Notes: generated by a model from the letters alone, not told the origin. Counted from the stretch's first letter, positions 37,170 through 46,633 are shown. The stretch: DNA of 64,000 bases from Isoetes taiwanensis (GCA_021234155.1 JAJEKV010000033.1:5944635-6008634), one strand, 5' to 3'. Numbers and translations are program-made.

Positions 37170-37345
37170 AGTAAATTAGGAAACATGTCTGATGGAAATA
37201 TAAAAAGCCTTAATCTTACAGAGACATCCATAGCCTCTAACCTTTCGTATTCTTCCATCATTATTTCAATATCATCATCACAAATCAGTGACACCAATGC
37301 ATCCAAGTCCTCCCCTGGCAACTGATATTTGACCATTATAAAATC
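37170..37345 (-). CDS. PB1-domain exon (fragment)
   Basis: The minus strand reads VKYQLPGEDLDALVSLICDD then IEIMMEEYERLE and RLRLFIFPS. This is the second half of a plant PB1 domain, including the acidic OPCA-type patch (CDDDIEIMMEEY). PB1 domains mediate protein-protein contacts in kinases and transcription regulators. The first half (the basic cluster) was not found in the 800 bp upstream, so this is an isolated exon or pseudogene piece. Confidence 0.65.
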
Positions 37346-37365
37346 ACTGCCACAGAGATTTAACA

Positions 37366-38549
37366 ACCCTCTCCATTAATTCTAAATAAGAAATATTCCG
37401 ACCCACAGCCAAAATACGACTCTCATCTTCGATGTATCTGAAATATGCCAGAAGAAAAGGCAACGGGTGGTAACATGCCAGAAGAAAAACCATCCCAGGA
37501 CTATAGAGCTGCAAATCCGGCAAAGGTGTTAAAAAAAGACTAAACCCATCTTCCTATCTACCTGATTGGAGCAGTCGAAAAGCTCTTAGACATGTGGTAC
37601 CCTCGTCTTCAACGCAGATAAATACACCATAGCTAATTGTTCCACCCAGTTAATATTACAGGTCTTCTGAGTTTTATCTGCTCTACCTCTATCCTCTGCA
37701 ATTATATTTCTGATTTGATTGTGTGAGCCATGATTTGATGGTGGGCATTAGGGCCGTTCAGAGAAAATAGCCGAAGCCATAGTTTGGAAAGAAGCCCCAG
37801 CCCCCAGACCTCTGTATACCCCATTTCATCTGCCGGAAATGGAATACCCTGGTTTCCTCTTCAGAAGAAGTTTTTACCTGTTTTTCTTGATGATTTTGTG
37901 CCTGATGGATTTGCATTGCGCAGAAATGCAGCATCCAGTGCAAAACTTCTTCAATCCCCTGCTTCCAAGCACAACAAAGCTCTAGCGACTCTACGCATCG
38001 CCGCCAACAGCTCCACTACGATCTGCAAGATTCGGCGCTATGGCGGTGGCGATGCGTAGTCGATTAATCGTCGGAATAGGTCCGATTAAATGATTCCATC
38101 CATTTGAAACTGGCACGCAATTCTGGCTTTGCTTCAAAGCAAAGTAATAATTCCATCGCCATAAGCTGGTGGCTCCCAACCACGTGTAGGACAAAGAAAA
38201 TAGAGAGAAAAAAAAAAACAGAAATGGCCAAAAAAACTAACGTGTCGACAGGAGAGCCCTTCTCAGCGACGGAAATATTAGGAACGCATTTTTTCAAACA
38301 AAAAATCACATTGCTTTATATATATGTTAGAAAAGGGCAAAGGCCAGGTACTGGAGTCAATGCAAGGGGACACCAAGAAGAGGTCGCAAAGAGGAGAGCA
38401 GAGCCAGTTCCAACATCGCTGAAGAAGAATATTAAAGAGCTTTAGACCAAAAGCTTTCTGTTTTCTTTTTTGGCCATAGCGGTTTCCGCTTTTTGCCTTC
38501 CGCACCCGGCTTTGGTCTCAATGATTTTTCCCATGTGTTTTCCCTAAAT
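37366..38549. other. No gene recognised; one GC-rich inverted repeat
   Basis: AT-rich sequence up to 37750, then mixed composition. At about 37987-38062 the ends CGACTCTACGCATCGCCGCC and GGCGGTGGCGATGCGTAGTC are nearly complementary, giving a foldback of roughly 20-bp arms. Confidence 0.5.
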
Positions 38550-38580
38550 CTCCGACAGCTGGAACTTCCAGCTGTCGGAG
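38550..38580. repeat. Perfect 15-bp palindrome with one-base centre at the truncation point
   Basis: CTCCGACAGCTGGAA and TTCCAGCTGTCGGAG flank a single C. AGCTGGAACTTCC also occurs just inside the RNase H sequence at about 38591, so the arm probably arose by fold-back copying during the truncation. Confidence 0.95.
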
Positions 38581-39960
38581 ATCCGTGTCCAGCTGGAACT
38601 TCCTTCCCAACAGGTAGTGCCTCCAAATTCTTAGTGCTCTGACAACTGCAAGCAACTCTTGATCATGAGTCGGGTAGCGCGTTTCGGCGTCGTTCATCTT
38701 CCGAGAGTCATAAGCCACTACTCGCTCTTCCTGCATCAATACTGCACCTGTGACAATTTTACTTGCATCCGTCGCCACAAGTTTGTCCTTCTCGGGTCTG
38801 GCAGGGTCAGGACGGGGGCAGTTGTCAAAGCTTCCTTCAACATCTCGAATCCTGCTTGGGCTTTCTTCTGCCAGTGATCTGCCCAATCCTTTACTTTTTC
38901 TGCCCTCGTCAAATCCGTTAGCGGGGCCGCTATTTTTGCAAAGTTCTTCATGAACTTCCTATAGTACCCTGCTAGGCCGAGAAAGCTTCTGACCTCGTGG
39001 ATGTTCTTCACCGCCGGCCAATGTATGACTGCTTCAATCTTAGCAGGATCCGTTGAAATCTCCTCTGCTGAGATCACGTGCCCCAGATATTCGACCCTCT
39101 CCGTTGCGAAGTGGCACTTCGACAACTTAGCGTACAACTGGTGCCTTCTTAGCTTCTCGAGCACTTTCCTTAGGTGTTGTACGTGTTCTTCCAGGGATTT
39201 GCTGTACACCAGAATATCATCAAAGAATACTATGACAAAAGTATCCAAAAATTCCCTGAAGATGTCGTTCATAAGCCTCATGAACGTTGTTGGGGCATTT
39301 GACAAGCCAAACGGCATTATGATGAACTCGTAATGCCCAATACCTGGTCCTGAATGTTGTTTTGTGGATGTCGTCTTCCTTAATCCTGATCTGATGGTAC
39401 CCCGACCTCAGGTCTATCTTGGAGAAAACCTTCGCGCCTTGGAGCTGATCCATCAGGTCGTCCGATCTGGGGAGTGCATACTTATTCTTGATGTGTGCTT
39501 GTTTAGCTACCTGTAATCTATGCAGATCCTCAAGCTGCCATCCTTCTTCTTCACAAAAAGGATGGGTGCCCCAAATGGTGAGACGCTAGGTCTAATAAAC
39601 CCTAGGTCAAGCAACTCCTGCAATTGCTTCTTCAGCTCGGCCAGCTCTTGCGTCTTCATCCTGTACGGCACTTTGCTCATCGGCTTCGTACCTGGTTCGA
39701 GTGCTATTTCACACTCGATTCCCCTGTAAGGAGGAATCTGCTTGATCTCGTCTGGGAAGAGATCATGGAACTCCTTTACCAACTTAGCTACCTGCTTCGG
39801 TAATTTGCTGAGCACCTTATCTTCCTTGCTTTCTTCTGACTCAGGCTCTTCGATCTGAAGCTTGAAGACATAGGCAACCTGCTCGCTCTTTATGCACTTG
39901 AGCAGCCACTTACTAGACATACACTGTAGGATATATAGGAACAACTTCTTTACCTGCAAT
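38581..39960 (-). pseudogene. Gypsy reverse transcriptase and RNase H
   Basis: Pieces in three frames form one polyprotein segment. RT begins near [20 protein letters not shown] (about 39600). It continues with [11 protein letters not shown], a frameshift, [15 protein letters not shown], a garbled stretch, then [17 protein letters not shown]. The catalytic box reads [10 protein letters not shown] (usual form F-V/I-DDILVYS) and [19 protein letters not shown] follows. RNase H begins [20 protein letters not shown] and ends after TRYPTHDQELLAVV and YLLGRKFQLDTD at the truncation. Frameshifts near 39450 and 39330 and the missing C-terminus make it inactive. Confidence 0.92.
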
Positions 39961-40265
39961 TTCTATGATTTTGCCGTTGGGCGCCATCAAAGTCACTTTA
40001 CGGTTCCCACAGTTGATGATGGCCTTTGCTGGAGCGAGGTACTCCATGCCTATGATCAAATCATGCTTCCCGATGTTCATCACTTCTGCTCCCATTTGGA
40101 TGTTGATCCCTGGCAAATCGATGTCAAAGTTTATCCTCTTGCCTGCCGTGTGTCTCACTGCCCCGCTTGCTAACACCACGGGTTGACTTCAACGGCTTGA
40201 GCTTCAACATCTCAACCATTCTTGGGGACGCAAAGCTGTGGGTGCTCCCCGTATCTATACTGATT
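39913..40265 (-). pseudogene. Gypsy aspartic protease
   Basis: The catalytic IDTGSTHSFASPRMVEML motif is encoded at about 40258-40205. After a frameshift near 40185 the frame continues with RINFDIDLPGINIQMGAEVM and DLIIGMEYL, the flap and the ILGMDWL-type motif of retroviral-type proteases. It would cleave the polyprotein. The frameshift separates the active site from the rest. Confidence 0.8.
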
Positions 40266-40344
40266 TTCTGCTTGGTCTGAATCTATGGCTGCGAAGATAT
40301 GGCACTCACCCTGAATGAAGTTGCGTGCTTCTCCGCCGTCGTCG

Positions 40345-40795
40345 TCAGAGGGAGTCTCCCATCCACCCAACTCTGCTAATGCCGCATTCATGACAAAGGG
40401 GCAGTTTGCTGTTCTGTGGCCTGGCTGGGTCTGCCTTCTCTACGGTCCTGCACCTGTTCCACCTCTTCCTCGTAATCAGAGTCCGAATCCGAGCTTGTGA
40501 CGGAGGATTCCGTGCTAGGGGACCTCCTTCTCTTGCTCTTCTTCTTATCCTTTCCCGTCTTTCACGATGATTCTTGCGGCAACTGGACGTTGTGGTCTGG
40601 CCCAACTGCTGCTTGTACTGCTAAGAAGGCCTTTATCTCTTGAAGATCAGATCTCATCTGCGACATCTCTTCGGGAGTCATAGGACCGAATTCTTCGTAC
40701 AGGTTCCTTGCTGGGTGCTGTCTGGCCGGTGTCTGTTCATCTCTATAGACCCGCCGGTCTTGTTCAGCTGTTCCTGGACCTCTAGCTGCATACAC
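40345..40795 (-). pseudogene. Gag-like C-terminal remnant with half zinc knuckle
   Basis: A frame around 40562-40795 reads MTPEEMSQMRSDLQEIKAFL (coiled-coil-like). A shifted frame below it is rich in K, R, S and E, then has PGHRTANCP, the second half of a CCHC knuckle, just before the protease. No standard gypsy capsid motif was found. A TATATATA stretch (minus strand, 40911-40919) lies about 120 bp before the first possible start; I cannot say whether it is used. Confidence 0.45.
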
Positions 40796-41011
40796 AAGTA
40801 GATCGTAGCCTTACGGTTAGCTTTGTTTATTTTATTGCATTATATGTGTTTGCTGATATAGTTGTGGAACAGAATACATCAACAAAACATTTAAATTGCC
40901 AAACAAAATGTATATATAGATAGAAACTTAGTTACAATGCTTCCGGGATCAAGAGTCTAACTATTCTTGGAATCGCCGGAAGGATGGGTTATCCTCGAGG
41001 AACTTCTTAAC

Positions 41012-42471
41012 CTAGGCCGTTCCTACCGAGCGTCCCAAGTTTCTGAGAATATTCGTTGGTGTCCCGCCCTGCAGGGCTGTCACCAAGTCTTCTACTCTGC
41101 GGTCGGAAGTGTAGGCCGCGATGACTGCTAATCTTCCCTGTTGTCGGTAGGGTACCGCGAAGTCGAATATATCCAGTGCCACCGTTCTCTTGACTAAGAT
41201 GACATAATCAACTGATGGGATCAACCGAGCATGCCTACCAAATCCTGAGAGTGCGATGAGCATGAACTCCTTCTTCGCCCCTCAGGCTCAATTTGCGGTG
41301 GATGACCGCTATTCTGCCGTCTAACAGTAGAGGAAGGTAGTACCTTAGCGACCTGTCCCGGCTTGTCGCTGTTGATTCTTCGTCGGCTCGGGCACCGGCT
41401 CTATGTCTTCCCGCATATTCATCGACGGGAATCTCCGTCAGGTCTCTGTGGTCCCTTATTGTTGAGGCGATTCTGGTCAGGTCGATCTCGCCTCTCCTCT
41501 GGACATCTGCGGGAGCTGGTGTCGAAGAACTTGGCATCAAAATATTTGTGGTCTTGCCACGGATCCCCATCCGCTCTTGGATGGCGTAGAATTCTTCTTC
41601 TGAAGGCAGGTCCCGAGCTGTCATCATTTGTCGGATGCTGCTGTAAGCCTGAATATCTGAAGTCGACTCCCCGGTGTAGGTGTCGGCTTCCCTTACATGG
41701 ATTGGAAAGTCGGAAGCCTCCCGATCGATGAAGTCATCCAGATCTGGTTGTTGCCGCAGGAGGTGCAGCAACTCATCGCGCATTTGCTCTGCATTCGGGG
41801 AGGTTCTGGATGTCGCTTAGGAGCAGATACTCCTGGCCATTGATGATGATGGGAGCTAGGCTTGTGATACTTAGCTCGAGCGGGGGAGCAATCCTGTGGG
41901 TTTGCGGGTCCTGGTCGAAAGCCTGTATCTCCTGCTCTGCTAGTTGCCGCTCCTGGTCGGGGTCGAGCTCGACCAAGTCTTCGTCGTCGGAGTCGAGCTC
42001 TTCGTCTTCGGCTCTTTCTCCTTGCTCCGCTTGATATTGCAAGAGGAGCTGACCTTCTGCTGAAGAGGCTAAGGGGTCTACATCCGTGGCAGGGATGGAG
42101 GGTTCCCCGATTGGGTTCTGGGCATGGTGAGAAAGGAAGATGGCTAGGGCAGCGGTATAGGAGAAATACTTCGTCCTATTTGCTATCATGACCATGTAGT
42201 CTGGCAATCTAGCAACCTTGTTGTTCAGGTACTTGGCAATGTTGGGGACATCACTCAAGGCTGCTTGGAGGGACTGCTTGGGAACAAAATATCCTGTACA
42301 GGGGGAAAGCTGTACTAAGGAAGGCCTTACCCTAGCTTAGAACTCAGTCATGACTTCCATATAGGATGGGGTTGCCTGCAAAGTGGCTTGGATGTCTATC
42401 TCCTTCTGGAAAACTGAAAAGATGACATTGACATCGGCGCTATACCATCGCCTGAAATCTGCAGTTGCCAT
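41012..42471 (-). pseudogene. Second internal gene of the gypsy element, unknown protein
   Basis: The ATG at 42471 opens MATADFRRWYSADVNVIFSV. An in-frame TAA (42339-42337) occurs at codon 45, and the frame continues to 41773. A one-base shift near 41800 leads to DELLHLLRQQPDLDDFIDRE, and another near 41260 to FGRHARLIPSVDYVILVKRT, ending at 41012. Joined, it would be about 480 residues. The middle (42030-41900) is strongly acidic (DEELDSDDEDLVELDPDQE). I recognise no domain. By position (after the H3 gene, before the knuckle and protease) it could be a highly diverged capsid protein, but that is inference. Confidence 0.6.
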
Positions 42472-42583
42472 TGATCTTGACTGAACTGGACTAACAAACG
42501 GCTCTTGAAGCGCCTAAGGGAGCTGGAAAACCGTCTAAAAGCTAAGAGCAAACCTGTAAGATGCTAATTGAGATATGGGAGTC

Positions 42584-42591
42584 TATTTATA
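42584..42591 (-). promoter_or_regulatory. TATA box before the second internal gene
   Basis: Minus-strand TATAAATAGAC is a textbook plant TATA box. It ends about 113 bp upstream of the ATG at 42471, leaving room for a leader of about 80 nt. Confidence 0.6.
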
Positions 42592-42780
42592 GGCAAAAGG
42601 GAAAAACCCTAATTTTTGGAAGACTCAGAAAATTTTTGGGTTGGGTAAATCTCACCTATTTTGAGGTCAAAATGAGGATTGAAAAGCTAATTTGAGGGTT
42701 TGAGCATGAATAAGACTATTTAATGAACCTATTGAAACAACTTGAGGTCAATTGGAGGTGGCATGAGAGAGATAATGCTA

Positions 42781-42855
42781 AAATTACTCACGGTGTGCGC
42801 TAGAAGGCCGACCTAAAATTTAGGTCGAGGTCCTGGCGCATACCGTGAGAAATTT
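42781..42855. repeat. Hairpin 1 (upstream of second internal gene)
   Basis: Outer arms CTCACGGTGTGCGC (42787-42800) and GCGCATACCGTGAG (42836-42849) pair with one G-T. An inner perfect palindrome is GACCTAAA-A-TTTAGGTC. The outer pairing extends to AAATT/AATTT. Confidence 0.9.
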
Positions 42856-42984
42856 GGCCCTATTTGGTCAAAACTTGTCTAAACAGGATATACTAAGAGT
42901 CAAAACATAATGGTCTCATCGAGATATGCAAGATTGAGCCCTTAGCCCAATTTGGAGGTGTTTAGGACCACTTTTGATGTGAAA

Positions 42985-43051
42985 TACTCACGGTGTGCGC
43001 CTGGGGCCTGACCTAAAATTTAGGTCGATGCTCTGGCGCATACCGTGAGTA
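42985..43051. repeat. Hairpin 2 (upstream of second internal gene)
   Basis: It has the same structure as hairpin 1, 200 bp away. Outer arms are TACTCACGGTGTGCGC and GCGCATACCGTGAGTA. The inner stem is GACCTAAA-A-TTTAGGTC. The flanks are unrelated to those of hairpin 1. Confidence 0.9.
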
Positions 43052-43321
43052 ACTTCTCACTTTTTGGCCATAAATTGTCTAATTTAACTAAAACAAAAGG
43101 CAATTATTGCTAACTCAACCTAATTAACAACATTTATGCACTTAGAATTTACTCAAAACAACTTTTTATTAACAAAATTTATTATTTACAAGGTTTTATC
43201 TTTCTCCTTTAATATAGCTAGCTAACTGCATATCCTTGGTCATTAGGGTCACTCTCTTGTCATGCATGGTGCACGCTCTTGAGTCTTCAAAATGCTGCAC
43301 CAGCTTCTGCTCAGTTGCTTC

Positions 43322-44449
43322 TTACAAGGCTAGCAGCATCTCGCCTGTGACCCTCATGCTCGTGTCGAATTCTTGCACGACCTCCTTCACGAGTCTGGCG
43401 AATGGTGCTCGGGGGATGAGAAGGCCGTAGCTTCTTTGAAAGTGTCGGATCTCTCGGACGGCTTGTGATAGTTTCGATCCGGCTTTCCTTGCTATTGGCT
43501 TCTTAGGGGGAATGGGTTTCTCTGGAGGTGGCTTGAGGGTCTTCTTCTTCGATGGCCGTCCTCCTTCGATGTATGTGACCTTGTTCGCCTGATAGTAGGA
43601 GTTGTAGGCCTCCCACTTCTTCATATATTCCTGGTAGGCCTTCAACTTCTTCTGGTAGACCCTGCGATGGTCTACCATATAAGACTCCCGGGCAGGTCGG
43701 GGTGGCTTCTTCGGATCTTTGTCCTTCGCCCACGTGGAGTAAGGTGGGGGTGTCTGTATCTGCCGATCCTGGTCTGTCCGATCCTCGTCTGTTGGCTTGG
43801 AGGAGCTCCCTACCTCTTGATTAGGGTTGTAATCTTCATCATCTGAGTCATCCGAGGATGGGGGTTGGTCGGGCGGCCGTTCGTTGATGACGATTTTGGT
43901 CAATGGAGTCTTCTTGGGCTTCCTCTTGGGCTCCTCCTTGTCTTTGCCCTTGAGTTTCTTCTTCTCCTCCGCCTCCTGCTCCTCTCGCTTTCTCTTCTTC
44001 TCGGCCTTTATCCCTTTCTTGCGCTGTAGCTTTGCCTTCTGGATTTGGATCCAGGCCTCGATTTCTTCTTCTAACGTCGGCTCGGGAGTGGGGTCCTTCT
44101 GCTCGTCCTGCTCCTTGGCAGCCTGCTCCCCTTCAGCCCTCTCTTGTTCTTGTATCTCCTGCTCAATCTGCTCGAACGCTCCTTGAGTCTCCTCGTCCAT
44201 CGAGCCTTCGGATTCCACCTCTGCTTCTTCGTCTAACTCCTGGTTGATGGTGTTAGCCAACTCCTCTAATGATTCTTGCCTCGACTCCTGTACCTGTGAG
44301 TCGTCAGAAGTACTTTCCCCTGATGATGAAGGTTGGTCTCCTCTGGCGAGAAGCCGCTCTCGAAGTAGCTGCTGAATCCTCCTCTGGTCTTGGGCGCTGG
44401 GCTGTTCGCCTGGTCGATATTTCCGAGCAGTTTGTTTGGTGCGCGCCAT
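43322..44449 (-). CDS. Retrotransposon-borne histone H3-like fusion protein
   Basis: The 375-residue frame starts at ATG 44449 (GCGCGCACC follows). Residues 2-10 are ARTKQTARK, exactly the histone H3 tail with K4 and K9; then YRPG, as found before the H3 core. Residues 60-130 are acidic. Residues 140-180 are K/R-rich with nuclear-signal-like KAEKKRKRE and KRKPKK. Residues 252-300 form a Tyr/Lys-rich domain. From residue 330 the H3 histone fold begins: AVREIRHFQRS (alpha-N), LLIPRAPFARLVKEVVQEF (alpha-1), a loop of canonical H3 length, then MLLAL (alpha-2). A TAA (43324-43322) sits where H3 has the Gln of ALQEA. Beyond it the same frame continues 41 codons ([25 protein letters not shown], then DMQLA and GER) to 43196, completing the fold. 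LLIP-APF and LLAL recall centromeric H3, whereas the loop length and GER end recall canonical H3. It might enter or mimic nucleosomes; that is inference. Confidence 0.88.
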   Translation of the reverse strand: MARTKQTARKYRPGEQPSAQDQRRIQQLLRERLLARGDQPSSSGESTSDDSQVQESRQESLEELANTINQELDEEAEVESEGSMDEETQGAFEQIEQEIQEQERAEGEQAAKEQDEQKDPTPEPTLEEEIEAWIQIQKAKLQRKKGIKAEKKRKREEQEAEEKKKLKGKDKEEPKRKPKKTPLTKIVINERPPDQPPSSDDSDDEDYNPNQEVGSSSKPTDEDRTDQDRQIQTPPPYSTWAKDKDPKKPPRPARESYMVDHRRVYQKKLKAYQEYMKKWEAYNSYYQANKVTYIEGGRPSKKKTLKPPPEKPIPPKKPIARKAGSKLSQAVREIRHFQRSYGLLIPRAPFARLVKEVVQEFDTSMRVTGEMLLAL

Positions 44450-44551
44450 GCTTTACATCACGTCAATTAGAGCTCTGGCTCCCAAAAATCGCCTCGAATT
44501 GCGGGAGCTAACTTCTAAGCAGAAAGTCTACAAATGAGAGGGGTTTGGGTC

Positions 44552-44559
44552 TACTTATA
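44552..44559 (-). promoter_or_regulatory. TATA box before the H3-fusion gene
   Basis: Minus-strand TATAAGTAGACCC lies about 105 bp before the ATG at 44449. It matches in sequence and spacing the TATAAATAGACTCCC before the second internal gene. Confidence 0.55.
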
Positions 44560-44661
44560 GTTTGGCAAATTTTAGGTCAAATTCTAAGTTGCGCATTTTC
44601 ATGTGTCAAAGCACCTATTAACTTAAAACATGTACTTTCTTTAGAGTTTTCTAAGCAATTT

Positions 44662-44728
44662 TACTCATGGTGTGCGCTAGGGGGTTGATCTAATATTTAG
44701 ATCAAGGCTCTGGCGCATACCACGAGCA
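44662..44728. repeat. Hairpin 3 (upstream of H3-fusion gene)
   Basis: Outer arms CTCATGGTGTGCGC (44664-44677) and GCGCATACCACGAG (44713-44726) pair with one mismatch and one G-T. The inner stem is GATCTAA-TAT-TTAGATC. Compared with hairpins 1 and 2, the inner stem has changed on both sides (GACC/GGTC to GATC/GATC). Confidence 0.88.
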
Positions 44729-44873
44729 TTTTTGCATTTTAGACTAAATTATATGATTTCTAGGCATATTCCTAGGGGTGTGATATACAAATCTAACTAA
44801 ACCTTAACTTAAAACTCGATCTAGCATATTATCTTGTTAAAATTCATCAAGTTTCAAGGTGATTATGGCCAGT

Positions 44874-44934
44874 TACTCATGGTGTGCGCCTGGGGCTCAA
44901 TCTAAAATTTAGATTGATATGCATACCATGAGCA
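44874..44934. repeat. Hairpin 4 (upstream of H3-fusion gene)
   Basis: Outer arms CTCATGGTGTGC (44876-44887) and GCATACCATGAG (44921-44932) pair with one G-T. The inner stem is CAATCTAAA-A-TTTAGATTG. The inner stem again differs on both sides in a compensating way. It lies about 209 bp from hairpin 3. Confidence 0.88.
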
Positions 44935-45102
44935 ATTTCCACACTTAGTGAGATTTTAGTTCAATTTCTAACTGTTACTAGCTTAGCATAAACTACAAAA
45001 AATGAGAAAAATTTTTCCCACTTTTTCGAGGTTTGAGAATTCTACTAGGTTAGTACTACTGGGAGCATGACCAGTGTTTTGCTCTTGGTCTCCAAGAACA
45101 TT

Positions 45103-45114
45103 GCTCTGATACCA
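45103..45114 (-). other. Primer-binding site, initiator methionine tRNA type
   Basis: Minus-strand TGGTATCAGAGC, one base inside the LTR, is complementary to the 3' end of plant initiator tRNA-Met. This is the usual primer of plant LTR retrotransposons. It fixes the element's orientation as minus strand. Confidence 0.9.
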
Positions 45115-45115
45115 C

Positions 45116-46633
45116 TGTGACGTCCCCTACTCATATACGGTGCACTCACCGTATACAAATAGGAGTTCATCCCCCATACCAGCTCCATGCTGACACAGGG
45201 CCCTCCACGTATCACTGCAACCTTGACGAGTTCCAGTGGGAAGAATGAAAGGGTCATTTTACCCTGTCTCCCTCAGGGCCTACCTAGCTGCGGAAGAACA
45301 TCACATGACCATCACGAAGAATGGCTCGCCACATATCTGCATAGATAAAGATCAGTACATCACATATGGAGATCTACCCAAGGCTCGGACTCAAGGGGGA
45401 TGGCAGCCGCCTTGGGCCTCCAGAAGTCATTGCAGACAGAATTCATGGCAAAGGGATTTGGCTGGCATAAGAGCATGGCTTATGGTAGTCCACTCCATCC
45501 GTCCCTCCTGTGCACACTTTGCAGAGTAGGTTGAAAGGTCTTGGGACTTGACTGTAGCCCGCCGGATGCGTAGCCAAAGGGGCTACTTCTGGGTTGCATC
45601 TCCCCAGTTCCGATGGGGCAGGTAGGGATTGCTCCCACCAGAGGCTGGCATGCTGACTCAAGGTGACTAGAGGGCCACTGCCCGTACTCGACTGAACTCC
45701 ATGGAAGGTGTACACCACCCCAAGAGTGTCGAACCCATGCAAAGCCTGCATGCAGTGGCAGAGCATTAGGTCTAGTGCACTGTAGTCCCCGATAGGCTTT
45801 ACTGCCGGAGGGACGTGATCATGAGTCAGGACATGAACCTCCTCGTAAGCCAGTCTGGCCCCTCCACCCACAACCAGGTGTGGCTCTTGTACCCAGGCCA
45901 AATTTAATAGTGCATTAAAGAGGGCTAGCTAGGAGCATCAAACTACTAGGCTTTTAAGGCCTCTACCCCCCCTTCCCAATACAATGATTCCACAGAGATC
46001 ATCATCACATACAGATCATAGAAGAACTAAAGAATAAGATTTAATCTAAATCACAGAGTTAGGTTCTTTAGTTATGGCTTAGTATCTAGAGGTCTAGATG
46101 GCTGCTATGGGCGATTCAATAGGCTAAACCTACTTACTCTATGCCTGGGAGGCAGATTAGACTATTGAATTGCCAAAATACCTGATCCCTGGCTTGCTCC
46201 TCCTGCTCTGAATGCGCCCATGCTGCAGATCTGCTTGAAGATGAAGCTAGAAAGGGAAGCTGATGAGCTAGGCTGCTCAGACAGACTTCGGGAGTCAAGA
46301 TTGGCTCTTGGAGCAAGCAAAACGGAGTTTTAGAAGGTTGTGGACGAAAATAGAAAGTTAGGGTTTCAGATGCCTTATATAGACTATAAGTTAGGACTAG
46401 GGTTTCTATTAACCCTTGAGCATGTGGGATAAATGGGTGTGGCCCACTTGCCTATATTAATTAAGTGGGCTAAAGTGTACACATGAATAAATGTGCACAC
46501 ACTTGCAAGTTGCCCCCTAGGGTGCTACTTGCTTAGCTAAACGTCGGCGTACGCGTCAATCGGGATGGCGTGTACGCATGACGATGCAGTACAGTATACG
46601 CCCTGGGACCGTATACTGTGCTGGAACGTCACA
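45116..46633 (-). mobile_element. 5' LTR (1518 bp) of the H3-carrying gypsy element
   Basis: On the plus strand it runs TGTGACGTCCCC to GGAACGTCACA, so both ends show TG...CA within an 8-bp TGTGACGT/ACGTCACA inverted repeat. It is homologous to the LTRs at 59007-60522 and 24387-24990. An apparent minus-strand frame at 45443-45901 is also present in part in the other LTRs but lacks known motifs. Confidence 0.92.

Larger units (their letters stand above)
38550..46633 (-). mobile_element. 3'-truncated Ty3/gypsy retrotransposon carrying a histone H3-like gene
   Basis: Read on the minus strand, the order is: 5' LTR (46633-45116); initiator-Met primer site; two hairpins; TATA box; H3-fusion gene; two more hairpins; a second TATA box; a second gene of unknown function; a short region with a zinc-knuckle trace; aspartic protease; reverse transcriptase; and RNase H. 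RNase H ends abruptly at a 31-bp palindrome (38550-38580). No integrase, polypurine tract or 3' LTR follows. PR-RT-RH order and sequence motifs place it in Ty3/gypsy. Frameshifts and stops show that it is dead. Confidence 0.9.

Noticed and set aside
43884-44247. Plus-strand serine/cysteine-rich frames opposite the H3-fusion gene
   Set aside because: They are antisense shadows of the Glu/Lys-rich linker.
44449-44449. Host H3 or CENH3 gene simply sitting next to a retrotransposon
   Set aside because: The gene lies between the primer-binding site and pol in the element's orientation, shares its hairpin/TATA module with the next internal gene, lacks the introns and compact length of host H3, and has a diverged second copy.
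45443-45901. A 152-codon minus-strand frame in the LTR
   Set aside because: It is poorly kept in the other LTR copies and has no motif; LTRs rarely encode protein.
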